A stretch of DNA of 39,282 nt, taken from NCBI GenBank assembly GCA_910579145.1, contig CAJTTQ010000011.1:12750-52031 (forward strand), given 5' to 3'. This document shows, in pieces, positions 1 to 8,310 of this stretch. Position numbers and translations under genes: made by a program. This DNA is from an uncultured Eubacterium sp. (GTDB lineage: Bacteria > Bacillota > Clostridia > Lachnospirales > Lachnospiraceae). The notes beneath the pieces were generated by a model. That model saw only the letters and a program-made list of their open reading frames with translations, had not been told where the DNA came from and did not search any database. Each line of letters opens with the position of its first letter. The stretch's first letter is position 1.

Positions 1-462
1 GTCATTATTTTTTTCACTTGTCATAATAAAAAGAGGGATCCATGCTCCGGTCTTCTCCACGACCTCCATCAGGTTACCGACGAGCCGCTCAAATAAAAAC
101 AATTCTTTGTGCACTCCGATATTCAGCATTCCTTTCGGGCCGTCCAGTCCCAATCTCGTCCCCTGGCCCCCGGCCAGTAAAACAGCGCCCACCTTGCACT
201 CCTGGATCGCCTGTATCCCCGAATTTTCATAACATTCACGCTTTTTATCAATCTCGTCCAGCGTGATCGCTCCCAAAGGGGCGAGCACGCCTCTCTCCGC
301 TTCTTTCACCCCGTTCTCCACCATTTTAGGTAATTCCATATCCAAGTGTTCGATCTGGCGCAGCAGATTTTCCTTCTGTTCCTCATTCAACTCGTCATAG
401 TACCGCAGCAAGTGTTCCTGTCCTGCGTCCGAAAGTTTTGTTTTCGCCTGTTCCAATGTCAT
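1..462 (-). CDS. UDP-sugar pyrophosphorylase (UTP:sugar-1-phosphate uridylyltransferase), 5' part only
   Basis: The N-terminal 154 residues of a UDPGP-family nucleotidyltransferase; the rest lies beyond the left edge. The protein begins MTLEQAKTKL, has a helical N-terminal segment, and then reaches the nucleotide-binding loop LAGGQGTRLG followed by GPKGM, the signature of eukaryote-like UDP-GlcNAc/UDP-GalNAc/UDP-glucose pyrophosphorylases. Such enzymes make UDP-sugars from UTP and a sugar 1-phosphate in the cytoplasm. This could feed the surface polymer genes further along, but that is inference. The ATG is preceded by AGAGGG. The gene has its own upstream region with two overlapping promoter candidates. 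The exact sugar cannot be read from this fragment. Confidence 0.9.
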   Translation of the reverse strand, partial: MTLEQAKTKLSDAGQEHLLRYYDELNEEQKENLLRQIEHLDMELPKMVENGVKEAERGVLAPLGAITLDEIDKKRECYENSGIQAIQECKVGAVLLAGGQGTRLGLDGPKGMLNIGVHKELFLFERLVGNLMEVVEKTGAWIPLFIMTSEKNND

Positions 463-556
463 GTTTTCCCTCTTTTCCGCGCAGAACATGAACCTATATG
501 TACAGTCCTATTCTGCCGCTTCTTTCTTTCCATTTTATGAACGGTTCGTTCTGCAT

Positions 557-593
557 ATATTATCTATTGTAACATTTTACACAAAAAGCACAA
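557..593 (-). promoter_or_regulatory. Promoter candidates for the pyrophosphorylase gene
   Basis: Read leftward, two overlapping sigma-A-like promoters are visible. One has TTGTGC (588-593), a 16-nt spacer and TACAAT (566-571). The other has TTGTGT (579-584), 16 nt and TAATAT (557-562). Either gives a leader of about 90-100 nt before the ATG at 462. The 150-bp gap holds no other feature apart from a small GAACG/CGTTC dyad near 540-552. Confidence 0.5.
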
Positions 594-612
594 GTCTTTT
601 TTCCGTTTCCCC

Positions 613-1134
613 TCATTTCAGCAGGGATGTTACAACTGTAGAATACAATTCACTGCTGCTTCCACGCCAATTATTGCATATTTTGACCGCATCCTCTTCG
701 GAAGGAACCGCGATGTCTACCTGGAACAATACCTCATTTTTTTCAACAAGCATACAGGAAGCGACATAATCACCGTTGCTGCGGCGTGTATAGTCGCTCA
801 CGATCGCCGTGCGGTCGATGATCTGATAATTTTTTTCCCGGAGATACTGGTCGATCTCCGCCCGTATTTCATGGGACAGGTTCGTATAAAATAATTCCAG
901 CGTTTCCCGCCCCGCTTCCGTGATCGTATAGTATGACGTGTTATACGTCTGCGAACAGGCGATCAGTTCCGCGTCGAGCAGCTCGGCAAACGCATTTTGC
1001 ACGTTAAAATAATTGGTGTATCCGTGATCGATCACATAGTCCGCTACAAATCCGAGCGTCAGCGGCGACTCGATGCGGTTCAAGGTATATAACACGATAA
1101 GTTTATAGATGGTAATGGCTTCTTTCATGGACAT
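613..1134 (-). CDS. DUF4364 family protein (winged-helix regulator-like)
   Basis: A 173-residue protein matching my memory of the DUF4364 family, which is common in Clostridia and usually sits alone near metabolic genes. The first ~75 residues look like a winged helix (MKEAITIYKLIVLYTL, then a TNYFNVQNAFAELLDAELI helix pair and a beta hairpin around YNTSYYTIT). The C-terminal ~90 residues form an alpha/beta domain of unknown role. I chose the MSMKEA start because AAAGGAACCGCT precedes it. The start overlaps the end of the radical SAM gene by 32 bp, so the two are probably translationally coupled. A DNA-binding role is inferred from the fold only, and no target is known. Confidence 0.8.
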   Translation of the reverse strand: MSMKEAITIYKLIVLYTLNRIESPLTLGFVADYVIDHGYTNYFNVQNAFAELLDAELIACSQTYNTSYYTITEAGRETLELFYTNLSHEIRAEIDQYLREKNYQIIDRTAIVSDYTRRSNGDYVASCMLVEKNEVLFQVDIAVPSEEDAVKICNNWRGSSSELYSTVVTSLLK

Positions 1135-2062
1135 AGCGGTTCCTTTCTTTTCCCTGCCACACATTCTGGCTCTTCATCTGCCTGTGGATCCCATTCAGCA
1201 CTTCCCGTTTCCGGCGGCTCCACATCGGGGCGATCAAAAGATCCCCCGGTCCGTCTCCCGTGAGCCGGTGGACCACCACTTGTTCCGGTAAAATAGAAAG
1301 AGCGGCAACGATCGTTTCGATATAGTCCTCCATCGTCAGCACCTCGAACTCACCATTCTCATACATCGACGCCAGATCGGTATCTCGTAACACATGGAGA
1401 AGCTGCAGTTTGATCCCGTCGCTCCCCGAATTCCCCACATGGTAAACCGTTTCCAAAAAATCATTCCGCGTCTCATACGGAAGGCCGGCGATCACATGGG
1501 TAACGACCTCAATCCCCCGCTCTTTCAGGTTTTCCACCGCTGTGTCATACACATCCAGCGGATATCCCCGGCGGATCAAGGCGGCCGACCCCTCATGTAT
1601 CGTCTGCAGGCCGAGTTCGACCATCACCGGTTTGATCCGGCTGCATTCGGATAAAAGCTCCAATACTTCATCCGGCAGACAGTCCGGCCTTGTCGCGATC
1701 GACAGCATCGCTACGTGCGGATGCCGGATGGCTTCCTCGTACAACGGCCGAAGGACGGGCACGGGGGCATATGTATTTGTAAAGGATTGGAAATAGGCGA
1801 TAAATCGATCTCCCACCTGCTTGCGGGCAGAAATACCCGCGATACCGCGGTCAATCTGTTCGGTTACAGAATCTGCCGGAGGGGCTGCAAAATCGCCGGA
1901 ACCACTGCCGCTGCAAAAGATACAGCCGCCCCGTCCGACCGTGCCGTCCCGGTTTGGACAGGTCATGCCTCCGGCAAGCGCGATCTTATAAACTTTTTCC
2001 CCGAATCGTTTCTTCATCTCAAAATCCAGGGAATGATAGGGCTTATCTCCCCACTTATTCAC
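1103..2062 (-). CDS. Radical SAM protein, TIGR01212/YhcC type
   Basis: A 319-residue radical SAM protein. The iron-sulfur cysteines are C35, C47 and C50 in the spacing CX11CX2C (CPNRDGTVGRGGCIFC), typical of the YhcC/TIGR01212 family rather than the classical CX3CX2C. The start MNKWGDKPYHSL and the segment EVVTHVIAGLPYET also fit that family. The molecular reaction of YhcC-type proteins is not established; they resemble Elp3-type enzymes in the catalytic core. The start is GTG, preceded by AAGGAG with a 7-nt gap, and overlaps the malic enzyme stop by 8 bp. It forms an operon with malic enzyme upstream and the DUF4364 gene downstream. Confidence 0.9.
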   Translation of the reverse strand: MNKWGDKPYHSLDFEMKKRFGEKVYKIALAGGMTCPNRDGTVGRGGCIFCSGSGSGDFAAPPADSVTEQIDRGIAGISARKQVGDRFIAYFQSFTNTYAPVPVLRPLYEEAIRHPHVAMLSIATRPDCLPDEVLELLSECSRIKPVMVELGLQTIHEGSAALIRRGYPLDVYDTAVENLKERGIEVVTHVIAGLPYETRNDFLETVYHVGNSGSDGIKLQLLHVLRDTDLASMYENGEFEVLTMEDYIETIVAALSILPEQVVVHRLTGDGPGDLLIAPMWSRRKREVLNGIHRQMKSQNVWQGKERNRYVHERSHYHL

Positions 2063-3209
2063 CGATATGCTCCTTGACGGCGGCGCTCACGACGTCTGCC
2101 ACCCTGGGATCAAAGGCCTCCGGCATAATATGATCCTCACTCAGCTCCTCGTCTGGAACGAGCGACGCGATGGCAAGCGCAGCTGCGAGTTTCATTTCCT
2201 CTGTAATCTGAGGAGCCCTTCCCTCCAGTGCTCCCCTGAATATACCGGGGAACGCCACGACATTATTCACCTGGTTCGGAAAATCCGAGCGCCCGGTCCC
2301 GACAACTCTTGCCCCGGCTTTTTTCGCCTCATCTGGCATGATCTCCGGCACCGGATTTGCCATCGCAAACAGGATCGCGTCCCGGTTCATCGAAGCGACC
2401 ATCTCCGGCGACACGATGCCCGGCGCGGATACGCCGACAAAAATGTCCGCCCCCGCGAGGGCATCCGCCAAACTTCCCGCTTTTCCTTCCAGATTTGTTA
2501 CTTCCATCATCTCTTTCTGCATCCAGTTCAGCCCGGGCGTCTGCTGGTTCAGAATTCCCACCTTGTCACAGAGGATCAGATGCAAAAACCCATATGATAA
2601 CAGCAGTTTGCTGATGGCGATGCCGGCCGACCCCGCGCCGTTCACCACGATCCGGCAGTCCTCTTTTTTCTTTCCCGTCACCTTGAGCGCATTGATGATC
2701 CCGGCAAGTACAACGATCGCCGTGCCGTGCTGGTCATCATGGAAAACCGGGATATCCAACAGTTCTTTTAACCGGGTTTCAATCTCAAAACACCGCGGCG
2801 CCGAAATATCCTCCAGATTGATACCTCCAAACGCCGGAGCGATGTTTACGACCGTGCGGATGATCTCTTCGGTATCCTGCGTGTCCAGACAGATCGGAAA
2901 CGCATTGACTCCGCCAAACTCTTTGAACAGGACTGCTTTTCCCTCCATGACAGGCATCGCCGCCTCCGCGCCGATGTTTCCGAGTCCGAGCACGGCGCTC
3001 CCGTCCGAAACGACCGCCACCGTATTCGACTTGATCGTGTAACGGTACGCCTCTTCCTTATGTTCCGCGATCTTCTTACACGGTTCAGCCACTCCCGGCG
3101 TATAGGCGATCGCCAGGTCTTCTCTCGAAGCCACACGGCACTTCGGCGCTGTTTCCAGTTTTCCGTTCCATTCCTTATGTAAAGCAAGGGCTTTTTCACT
3201 CGTTGTCAT
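2055..3209 (-). CDS. NAD(P)-dependent malic enzyme, short bacterial form
   Basis: A 384-residue malic enzyme (malate + NAD(P)+ to pyruvate + CO2 + NAD(P)H), cytoplasmic. Visible motifs are AYTPGVAEPC near the N terminus, SDGSAVLGLGNIG, the metal/substrate segment IPVFHDDQHGTA, the dinucleotide loop NGAGSAGIA, and the C-terminal FAMANPVPEI. Length fits the short clostridial form without a phosphotransacetylase-like extension. I chose MTTSEKALALHK because GAGGT lies 6 nt upstream; an earlier in-frame ATG lacks such a site. First gene of a three-gene leftward operon, driven by a good promoter at 3293-3321. Cofactor preference (NAD or NADP) cannot be decided from the sequence by eye. Confidence 0.95.
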   Translation of the reverse strand: MTTSEKALALHKEWNGKLETAPKCRVASREDLAIAYTPGVAEPCKKIAEHKEEAYRYTIKSNTVAVVSDGSAVLGLGNIGAEAAMPVMEGKAVLFKEFGGVNAFPICLDTQDTEEIIRTVVNIAPAFGGINLEDISAPRCFEIETRLKELLDIPVFHDDQHGTAIVVLAGIINALKVTGKKKEDCRIVVNGAGSAGIAISKLLLSYGFLHLILCDKVGILNQQTPGLNWMQKEMMEVTNLEGKAGSLADALAGADIFVGVSAPGIVSPEMVASMNRDAILFAMANPVPEIMPDEAKKAGARVVGTGRSDFPNQVNNVVAFPGIFRGALEGRAPQITEEMKLAAALAIASLVPDEELSEDHIMPEAFDPRVADVVSAAVKEHIGE

Positions 3210-3292
3210 AAGATACCTCATTTCTGTAAAATATATGTCATTCACTCAAACTATATGGCTCATAAAACCGCTGTTCATTTGCACTAACAATC

Positions 3293-3321
3293 ATTGTATC
3301 ATTTTTATCGGGTAAAAACAA
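3293..3321 (-). promoter_or_regulatory. Promoter of the malic enzyme operon
   Basis: Read leftward: -35 TTGTTT (3316-3321), a 17-nt spacer and -10 TACAAT (3293-3298). The -35 overlaps one arm (3319-3328) of a perfect 10-bp inverted repeat whose other arm overlaps the -35 of the divergent gene. Confidence 0.65.
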
Positions 3322-3380
3322 TAGGAATCTGAACTGACAAGGCAGCCTTGCAACCTGTTCGGAATACGAAATTCCTATTG
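3319..3380. promoter_or_regulatory. Paired inverted-repeat arms between divergent promoters
   Basis: CAATAGGAAT at 3319-3328 and ATTCCTATTG at 3371-3380 are exact reverse complements separated by 42 bp. Each arm overlaps the -35 box of one of the two divergent promoters. Between them lies a 13-bp palindrome, CAAGGCAGCCTTG (3338-3350). This looks like a shared operator, with a protein bound at both promoters. Confidence 0.5.
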
Positions 3381-3406
3381 CAATTTCTATTTTCTTCTAG
3401 TAAAAT
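3378..3406 (+). promoter_or_regulatory. Promoter of the zinc-ribbon/HTH gene
   Basis: -35 TTGCAA (3378-3383), a 17-nt spacer and -10 TAAAAT (3401-3406), ending about 35 nt before the ATG at 3441. The -35 overlaps the right arm of the inverted repeat. Confidence 0.65.
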
Positions 3407-3440
3407 AGAAGAGGAGTTTACTTTTAAAGGAGTTGATCAA

Positions 3441-3878
3441 ATGGTACAGCAGGAAAAGAAACTGATAAGGAAAGCTGCCCTTTATTCCGATGACGCAAAT
3501 TTTGTTTGTCCCAATTGCGATATTTTAATGAAATATAAACACGGCGGATTATATGTCTGTGATAAATGCGGCGCAGAACAGCTTAACGATTTCGGAAAAG
3601 TAAAAAAATACCTGAATGAACACGGGCCGACGAATGCCATCGACCTTGCCGCCAATACCGGCGTGCGCCGATCTAGGATTGGGGAATTCCTCCGGCTGGG
3701 AAAAGTGGAGATCCCTGAAAATTCCACTACCTTTATTCACTGTAAAAGCTGCGGAACGGCGATCCGTTTTGGAAATTACTGCGCGAACTGCGTCCACACG
3801 AAAAATATACAGGGCGCTTACATCGGGGATACGCCAAAGAAAAAACCTGAAAAGATGCGTTTCCTGGATTTAGAGTGA
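3441..3878 (+). CDS. Zinc-ribbon/helix-turn-helix protein, resembling YvyF-type flagellar operon proteins
   Basis: A 145-residue protein with two zinc-ribbon-like modules. The first has CPNC and CDKC, the second CKSC and CANC. Between them is a helical segment (KVKKYLNEHGPTNAIDLAAN, then a GVRRSRIGEFLRLGKVEIP helix) that looks like a helix-turn-helix. This layout resembles my memory of the YvyF/TIGR03826 family found in flagellar operons, but no flagellar gene is nearby, so the name is tentative. The start ATG follows AAAGGAG with an 8-nt gap; an upstream in-frame extension to 3348 would run through the promoter and is not believed. It stands alone, divergent from malic enzyme, and is followed by a terminator. 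It could be the regulator of that divergent region. Confidence 0.75.
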   Translation: MVQQEKKLIRKAALYSDDANFVCPNCDILMKYKHGGLYVCDKCGAEQLNDFGKVKKYLNEHGPTNAIDLAANTGVRRSRIGEFLRLGKVEIPENSTTFIHCKSCGTAIRFGNYCANCVHTKNIQGAYIGDTPKKKPEKMRFLDLE

Positions 3879-3885
3879 TCGATAT

Positions 3886-3923
3886 GGGGAAGCAGGCCAT
3901 CCGGCCCGCTCCCTATTTTTTTT
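3886..3923 (+). terminator. Rho-independent terminator of the zinc-ribbon gene
   Basis: An imperfect GC-rich hairpin (GGGAAGCAGGCC, loop ATCC, GGCCCGCTCCC; 3886-3913) is followed by a T-rich run to 3923. It lies between two convergent genes; the metY stop codon sits in the T run. Confidence 0.6.
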
Positions 3924-5202
3924 ATGCCCGGCAAGCCTCCAGCGCCTGCGCCAGATCTTCGATGATATCATTCACATTCTCAATCCCCACAGATAACCGC
4001 ACGAGATCCGGTCCGACACCGGCCGCTTTCAGTTCCTCATCGTTCATCTGCCGATGCGTCGCGGATGCCGGATGCAGGATACAGGTGTGGGCATCGGCGA
4101 CATGCGTCGCGATCATCGCGACGTTCAGTTTAGCCATAAATTTCTCCGCGGCACTCCGGCCGCCCTTTACGCCAAACGAGACGACTCCGCACGTTCCATC
4201 CGGCATATACTTTTTCGCCCTCTCATAGTATTTATTTCCCGGAAGTCCCGGATAGTTCACCCATTCCACACAGTCGTGCGCCTCTAAAAATTCCGCCACC
4301 TTCTGCGCGTTCTCGCAGTGTCTCGGCATACGGACGTGGAGGGATTCCAGGCCGAGGTTCAAAAGATACGCGTTCATCGGCGCCTGGATCGAACCGAGAT
4401 CCCGCATGAGCTGCGCGGTCGCCTTTGTGATAAAAGCTCCTTCCAACCCGAATTTCTCGGCATATGTGATTCCGTGGTACGATTCATCCGGCGTCGTCAG
4501 GCCCGGAAACTTGTCCGCGTGCGCAAACCAGTCAAAACGGCCGGAATCCACGATACAGCCCCCGACCGAGGCATCGTGGCCGTCCAGATATTTCGTCGTC
4601 GAGTGCATCACGATATCGGCGCCCCACTCAAACGGACGGCAGTTGATCGGCGTAGCAAATGTATTATCCACGATAAGCGGTACTCCGTGCGCATGAGCCG
4701 CATTCGCAAACCTCTCGATGTCAAGTACGGTCAGCGCCGGGTTCGCGATCGTCTCCCCGAATACCGCTTTTGTATTCGGGGAGAACGCCTGTTCCAGCTC
4801 TTCTTCCGAACAATCTGGATCGACAAACGTAAAATCGATCCCCATCCGTTTCATCGTGACCGCGAATAAATTATACGTACCGCCATAGATCGCTGAGGAA
4901 GAAACGACGTGGTCACCCGCGCTGCATATGTTAAATACCGAGTAAAACGAAGCCGCCTGCCCGGAAGAAGTGAGCATCGCCGCCGTACCACCCTCCAGCG
5001 CGCAGATCTTCGCGGCCACATAGTCGTTCGTAGGATTCTGCAGTCTCGTATAAAAGTATCCCGACGCCTCCAGATCAAATAACCTGCCCATATCCTCGCT
5101 CGTCTCATATTTGAATGTCGTGCTCTGTATGATCGGGATCATCCTCGGCTCACCATTCTTCGGTTCATATCCTGCCTGAATACATTTTGTTTCTCTTTCC
5201 AT
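3922..5202 (-). CDS. metY: O-acetylhomoserine sulfhydrylase (O-acetylhomoserine aminocarboxypropyltransferase)
   Basis: A PLP-dependent Cys/Met metabolism enzyme of about 426 residues, the length expected for MetY. It makes homocysteine from O-acetylhomoserine and sulfide in the cytoplasm. Motifs are the N-terminal TKCIQAGYEP, SGQAA (cofactor phosphate side), IVDNTFATP, and HSTTKYLDGH with the Schiff-base lysine near residue 204. The conserved C-terminal RLSVGIEN also fits. The start ATG at 5202 has GAAGGAG 7 nt upstream. Another ATG at 5208 is only 1 nt from that site and overlaps the kinase stop. The gene begins two bases after the hybrid kinase gene ends, so its expression must follow that operon. 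No S-box or T-box lies in front of it. Confidence 0.93.
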   Translation of the reverse strand: MERETKCIQAGYEPKNGEPRMIPIIQSTTFKYETSEDMGRLFDLEASGYFYTRLQNPTNDYVAAKICALEGGTAAMLTSSGQAASFYSVFNICSAGDHVVSSSAIYGGTYNLFAVTMKRMGIDFTFVDPDCSEEELEQAFSPNTKAVFGETIANPALTVLDIERFANAAHAHGVPLIVDNTFATPINCRPFEWGADIVMHSTTKYLDGHDASVGGCIVDSGRFDWFAHADKFPGLTTPDESYHGITYAEKFGLEGAFITKATAQLMRDLGSIQAPMNAYLLNLGLESLHVRMPRHCENAQKVAEFLEAHDCVEWVNYPGLPGNKYYERAKKYMPDGTCGVVSFGVKGGRSAAEKFMAKLNVAMIATHVADAHTCILHPASATHRQMNDEELKAAGVGPDLVRLSVGIENVNDIIEDLAQALEACRA

Positions 5203-5204
5203 CG

Positions 5205-8200
5205 TCATTCTCCTTCTTTTACTAAAATATCCGTTAACAGTTCCATCAATTTTTTTGTATCAAAAGGCTTCGCGACATGCCCGTTCATACCAGCATCAAA
5301 CGCCGCCTTTCTGTCCTCATCAAACGCGTTGGCAGTCATCGCGATAATGGGGATGTTTGCCGACGCAGGATCCCGGAGCGCCCGGATCTGTCTCGTGGCC
5401 TCATATCCGTCCATGACCGGCATCTGGATATCCATGAGGATCAGGTCATACTGGCCTGGTTTCGCCGCTTTCATCTTTTCCACGGCAACCGCCCCGTCCT
5501 CCGCCACATCCATGATAAAGCCAACTGACTGCAGGATTTCCACCGCGATTTCCTGATTGATCTCATTGTCCTCGACCAAAAGGATCTTCTTCCCCTGCAG
5601 GGACGAATGTTCTTGCGAAACGGCGGACTCCTTATCCGAAACCGTATACGGAGATTCCAATACCTCCCTTAGCTCAGACAGGAAGATCGGTTTGGAACAA
5701 AAGGCCGTCACACCTGCTTTTCTCGCCTCTTCTTCAATATCTGACCAGTCATAGGCGGTCAATATGATGATCGGTTTATCCTCCCCGATGATGCCGCGGA
5801 TCCGTCTCACCACCTCAACGCCGTTCATATCGGGCATGAGCCAGTCGATAATGTATGCCGCATACCCATCGTTTTGTTCAATCGCCAGTTTCGTGCGCAG
5901 TACTGCCTCTTTTCCGGACGTCGTCCAGTCCGGGCGCATCCCAATGGTCGTAAGCATTTTCGTCACGCTCGAACACGTATTAAAGTCATCGTCGGCCACA
6001 AGTGCCCGAAGCCCCCTGAGTTCGGGAATCTCTTCCTGTCTGACCGGACCGGAGCATGTTTCGAACTGCAGCGATACCGTAAAGGTCGTTCCCTTCCCTT
6101 CCTCACTGGCAACTGAGATCGTCCCACCCATCATGTCCACGATATTTTTCGTAATCGCCATGCCTAGTCCCGTTCCCTGTATCCCGCTCACCGTACTCGT
6201 CCGCTCGCGCTCAAACGGCTCAAATACATGCTCCATAAACTCCTTGCTCATGCCGATCCCCGTGTCCTTGATCTGAAATTCATACGAGGCAAAACCATCC
6301 GCCGCATTCCCCTTCTGCACGATGCGGACGCTCACCATACCGCCCGGTTTCGTAAACTTCATCGCGTTGCTGAGAAGGTTCAAAAGGACCTGATTGAGCC
6401 TCAGTTTATCACATAGTACATTCTCATTCACCACATCAGCCGTATCGATATAAAACTCGAGCTGTTTCGATGTGATATCTGACTGCACGATCGTTTTTAA
6501 ATCGTGCATGATTTCCGGCAGCGATGTCTCCTTCTCCTCGATCTTCACCTTCCCGCTCTCAATGCGGCTCATATCCAGCACGTCGTTGATCAGGCTGAGC
6601 AGATGATTGCTCGAAGTAGAAATCTTCGACAGATAATCCTGCACCTGTTCCCGGTTATCTATATGCGTCGCCGCCAGCGACGTAAAACCGATGATCGCGT
6701 TCATCGGCGTCCGTATGTCATGGGACATATTGTTTAAGAACGTCGTCTTCGCCCGGTTCGCGTGCTGGGCTGCTGCCAGCGCATCCTGCAGATCTTTCGT
6801 CTGCCGCTCCAGACGTTCCTCCATTCTCTTCTCGTCGTCAATATCGATAAAAAGACCCACAAAGGTGATCGGGGAACCGTCCTCCCGTCTGGACAGACGC
6901 CCTGCCGCATGGAACCACCGGCACCCGGCATGCCGCGTGTGGAGACGGTACTCCACGTCATATGTTTTCTCCCCGGAGTAATCCCTAACCGTATCCCAGA
7001 ACTCCTCCAGCACCCACTCCCGATCGTCGTCATGCAGAAGATCCGACCACGAGTCCAACTGATCCGGAAACTCCTCTTCGCTCCCGTAACCGACCATTTC
7101 CCGGAAAACCTCAGACCACGTACAACATACAAGTTCCGCTTTTTCGTTAAACTCCATACTCCAAAGCCCAGAACCAAGTGCCTTATGGATGTTCTGCATC
7201 GCCGTCTGTTCCCTCTCGATCTGCGCATAGGCGTGACGGATCCGGTTTCCATCTGCCTTTTCCTGTTCCAGCAAAAACCTGGCATTCTTTTTGTACTGGG
7301 AGATCAGGACGGCAAATACAAGAATCATCGCAATGACCGTTATAACGATCTGGACAACCCCTCGCTGCATCATTCCCGTACTGATGGAACTGATCTGTTC
7401 GCTTAAAACATTGTCACGGATGAGGATCGTCATCATCCAGTTCGTGCCCTCGACCGGAACATAACAGAGCGCCTCCTGATATCCTCTATACGTAAACGAA
7501 AACTGCCCGGGTTTTCCGCCCATAAAGTCCTGCTCCATCTCTTCATAGCTGAATCCGTAATCCATTTGAGCATCTTTCAACTCAGAAAGCAGATTACCGC
7601 CCGCTTTAAAATTACCAAAGTCATTCTTCGTCAGGCTCTCGCCATTATGATAAAACAAATTGCAGTACGTCTCATTCTGGTTCGTCTGCAGTGTAAGCGA
7701 GCTCAGCATCTCGTCAATATTGATCTGGATAAAGCAGACCTTGATCGGGATACGCTTTTCCATAGTATCCTGAAACGAGATATCCTTCACGGGAACTGCG
7801 AGGATCACCTGCTTTTTTGCCCCATACAGATTCGCCGTGCGGATCACCGGCCCGGTCAGTTCTTCCGACAAAAAACTGTACTGGCTCAGTCCCGATGCCG
7901 TGCTGTGCTCCGTATACACGATACCACTCTCATCAACAAGAGCAAATTTTTCAACGCTGTAAAGTTTTTTTACCATTCCCAAAAAGTTTCGCAGGCTCTC
8001 CTGCGATTCCATGCTGGATTCCCTTAATAAATCGAGCGCACTGTTTATGTTCTTGATCTTATTCTTTAACTCCTCCGAAACAACCTGCGCCCTCCGCCCG
8101 GCCAGTTCCTCCAAATAGAATTCGCTGACCCGGTTCACGGCCTCGCTCGTACCCGTTCTCGCGCTGTTCGAAACCCAGATCGTTGTGAGGAGAAGGATGG

Positions 8201-8288
8201 ATGCAATAATACCCCCGCCGACTATGACGGCAGTGATCGTTCTTCTCTTTTGTTTCTTATCCATACCGCTATATTTTAATCGTTCCAT
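5205..8288 (-). CDS. Hybrid sensor histidine kinase: Cache-like sensor, PAS, HisKA, HATPase, two receivers
   Basis: A 1027-residue membrane kinase. TM helix ~18-38, extracytoplasmic Cache-like sensor ~40-305, TM helix ~310-330, coiled linker, PAS ~370-490, HisKA with MSHDIRTPMN (phospho-acceptor H523), and HATPase ~620-740 (N box NQVLLNLLSNAMKF, G boxes DTGIGM and GTGLGM). Receiver 1 is ~760-870 (D815, K866) and receiver 2 ~900-1020 (D953, K1007). Both receivers keep the acidic pocket (ADDD; VEDN) and look active. There is no output DNA-binding domain, so the phosphate must pass to an HPt or regulator elsewhere. The start has GGGAG 7 nt upstream. It lies 22 bp after a sugar-binding-type lipoprotein gene and two bases before metY, a setting like LuxP/LuxQ. 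Confidence 0.95.
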   Translation of the reverse strand: MERLKYSGMDKKQKRRTITAVIVGGGIIASILLLTTIWVSNSARTGTSEAVNRVSEFYLEELAGRRAQVVSEELKNKIKNINSALDLLRESSMESQESLRNFLGMVKKLYSVEKFALVDESGIVYTEHSTASGLSQYSFLSEELTGPVIRTANLYGAKKQVILAVPVKDISFQDTMEKRIPIKVCFIQINIDEMLSSLTLQTNQNETYCNLFYHNGESLTKNDFGNFKAGGNLLSELKDAQMDYGFSYEEMEQDFMGGKPGQFSFTYRGYQEALCYVPVEGTNWMMTILIRDNVLSEQISSISTGMMQRGVVQIVITVIAMILVFAVLISQYKKNARFLLEQEKADGNRIRHAYAQIEREQTAMQNIHKALGSGLWSMEFNEKAELVCCTWSEVFREMVGYGSEEEFPDQLDSWSDLLHDDDREWVLEEFWDTVRDYSGEKTYDVEYRLHTRHAGCRWFHAAGRLSRREDGSPITFVGLFIDIDDEKRMEERLERQTKDLQDALAAAQHANRAKTTFLNNMSHDIRTPMNAIIGFTSLAATHIDNREQVQDYLSKISTSSNHLLSLINDVLDMSRIESGKVKIEEKETSLPEIMHDLKTIVQSDITSKQLEFYIDTADVVNENVLCDKLRLNQVLLNLLSNAMKFTKPGGMVSVRIVQKGNAADGFASYEFQIKDTGIGMSKEFMEHVFEPFERERTSTVSGIQGTGLGMAITKNIVDMMGGTISVASEEGKGTTFTVSLQFETCSGPVRQEEIPELRGLRALVADDDFNTCSSVTKMLTTIGMRPDWTTSGKEAVLRTKLAIEQNDGYAAYIIDWLMPDMNGVEVVRRIRGIIGEDKPIIILTAYDWSDIEEEARKAGVTAFCSKPIFLSELREVLESPYTVSDKESAVSQEHSSLQGKKILLVEDNEINQEIAVEILQSVGFIMDVAEDGAVAVEKMKAAKPGQYDLILMDIQMPVMDGYEATRQIRALRDPASANIPIIAMTANAFDEDRKAAFDAGMNGHVAKPFDTKKLMELLTDILVKEGE

Positions 8289-8310
8289 GACCTGTCTCCC
8301 ATCTTCATTC

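Noticed and set aside
3348..3440. Longer N terminus for the zinc-ribbon protein
   Set aside because: The extension would be translated through the -35 and -10 boxes and lacks a ribosome site, whereas AAAGGAG precedes the ATG at 3441.
5203..5320. S-box or T-box riboswitch for metY
   Set aside because: metY starts two bases after the kinase gene, so the upstream bases are coding; no leader space for a riboswitch.
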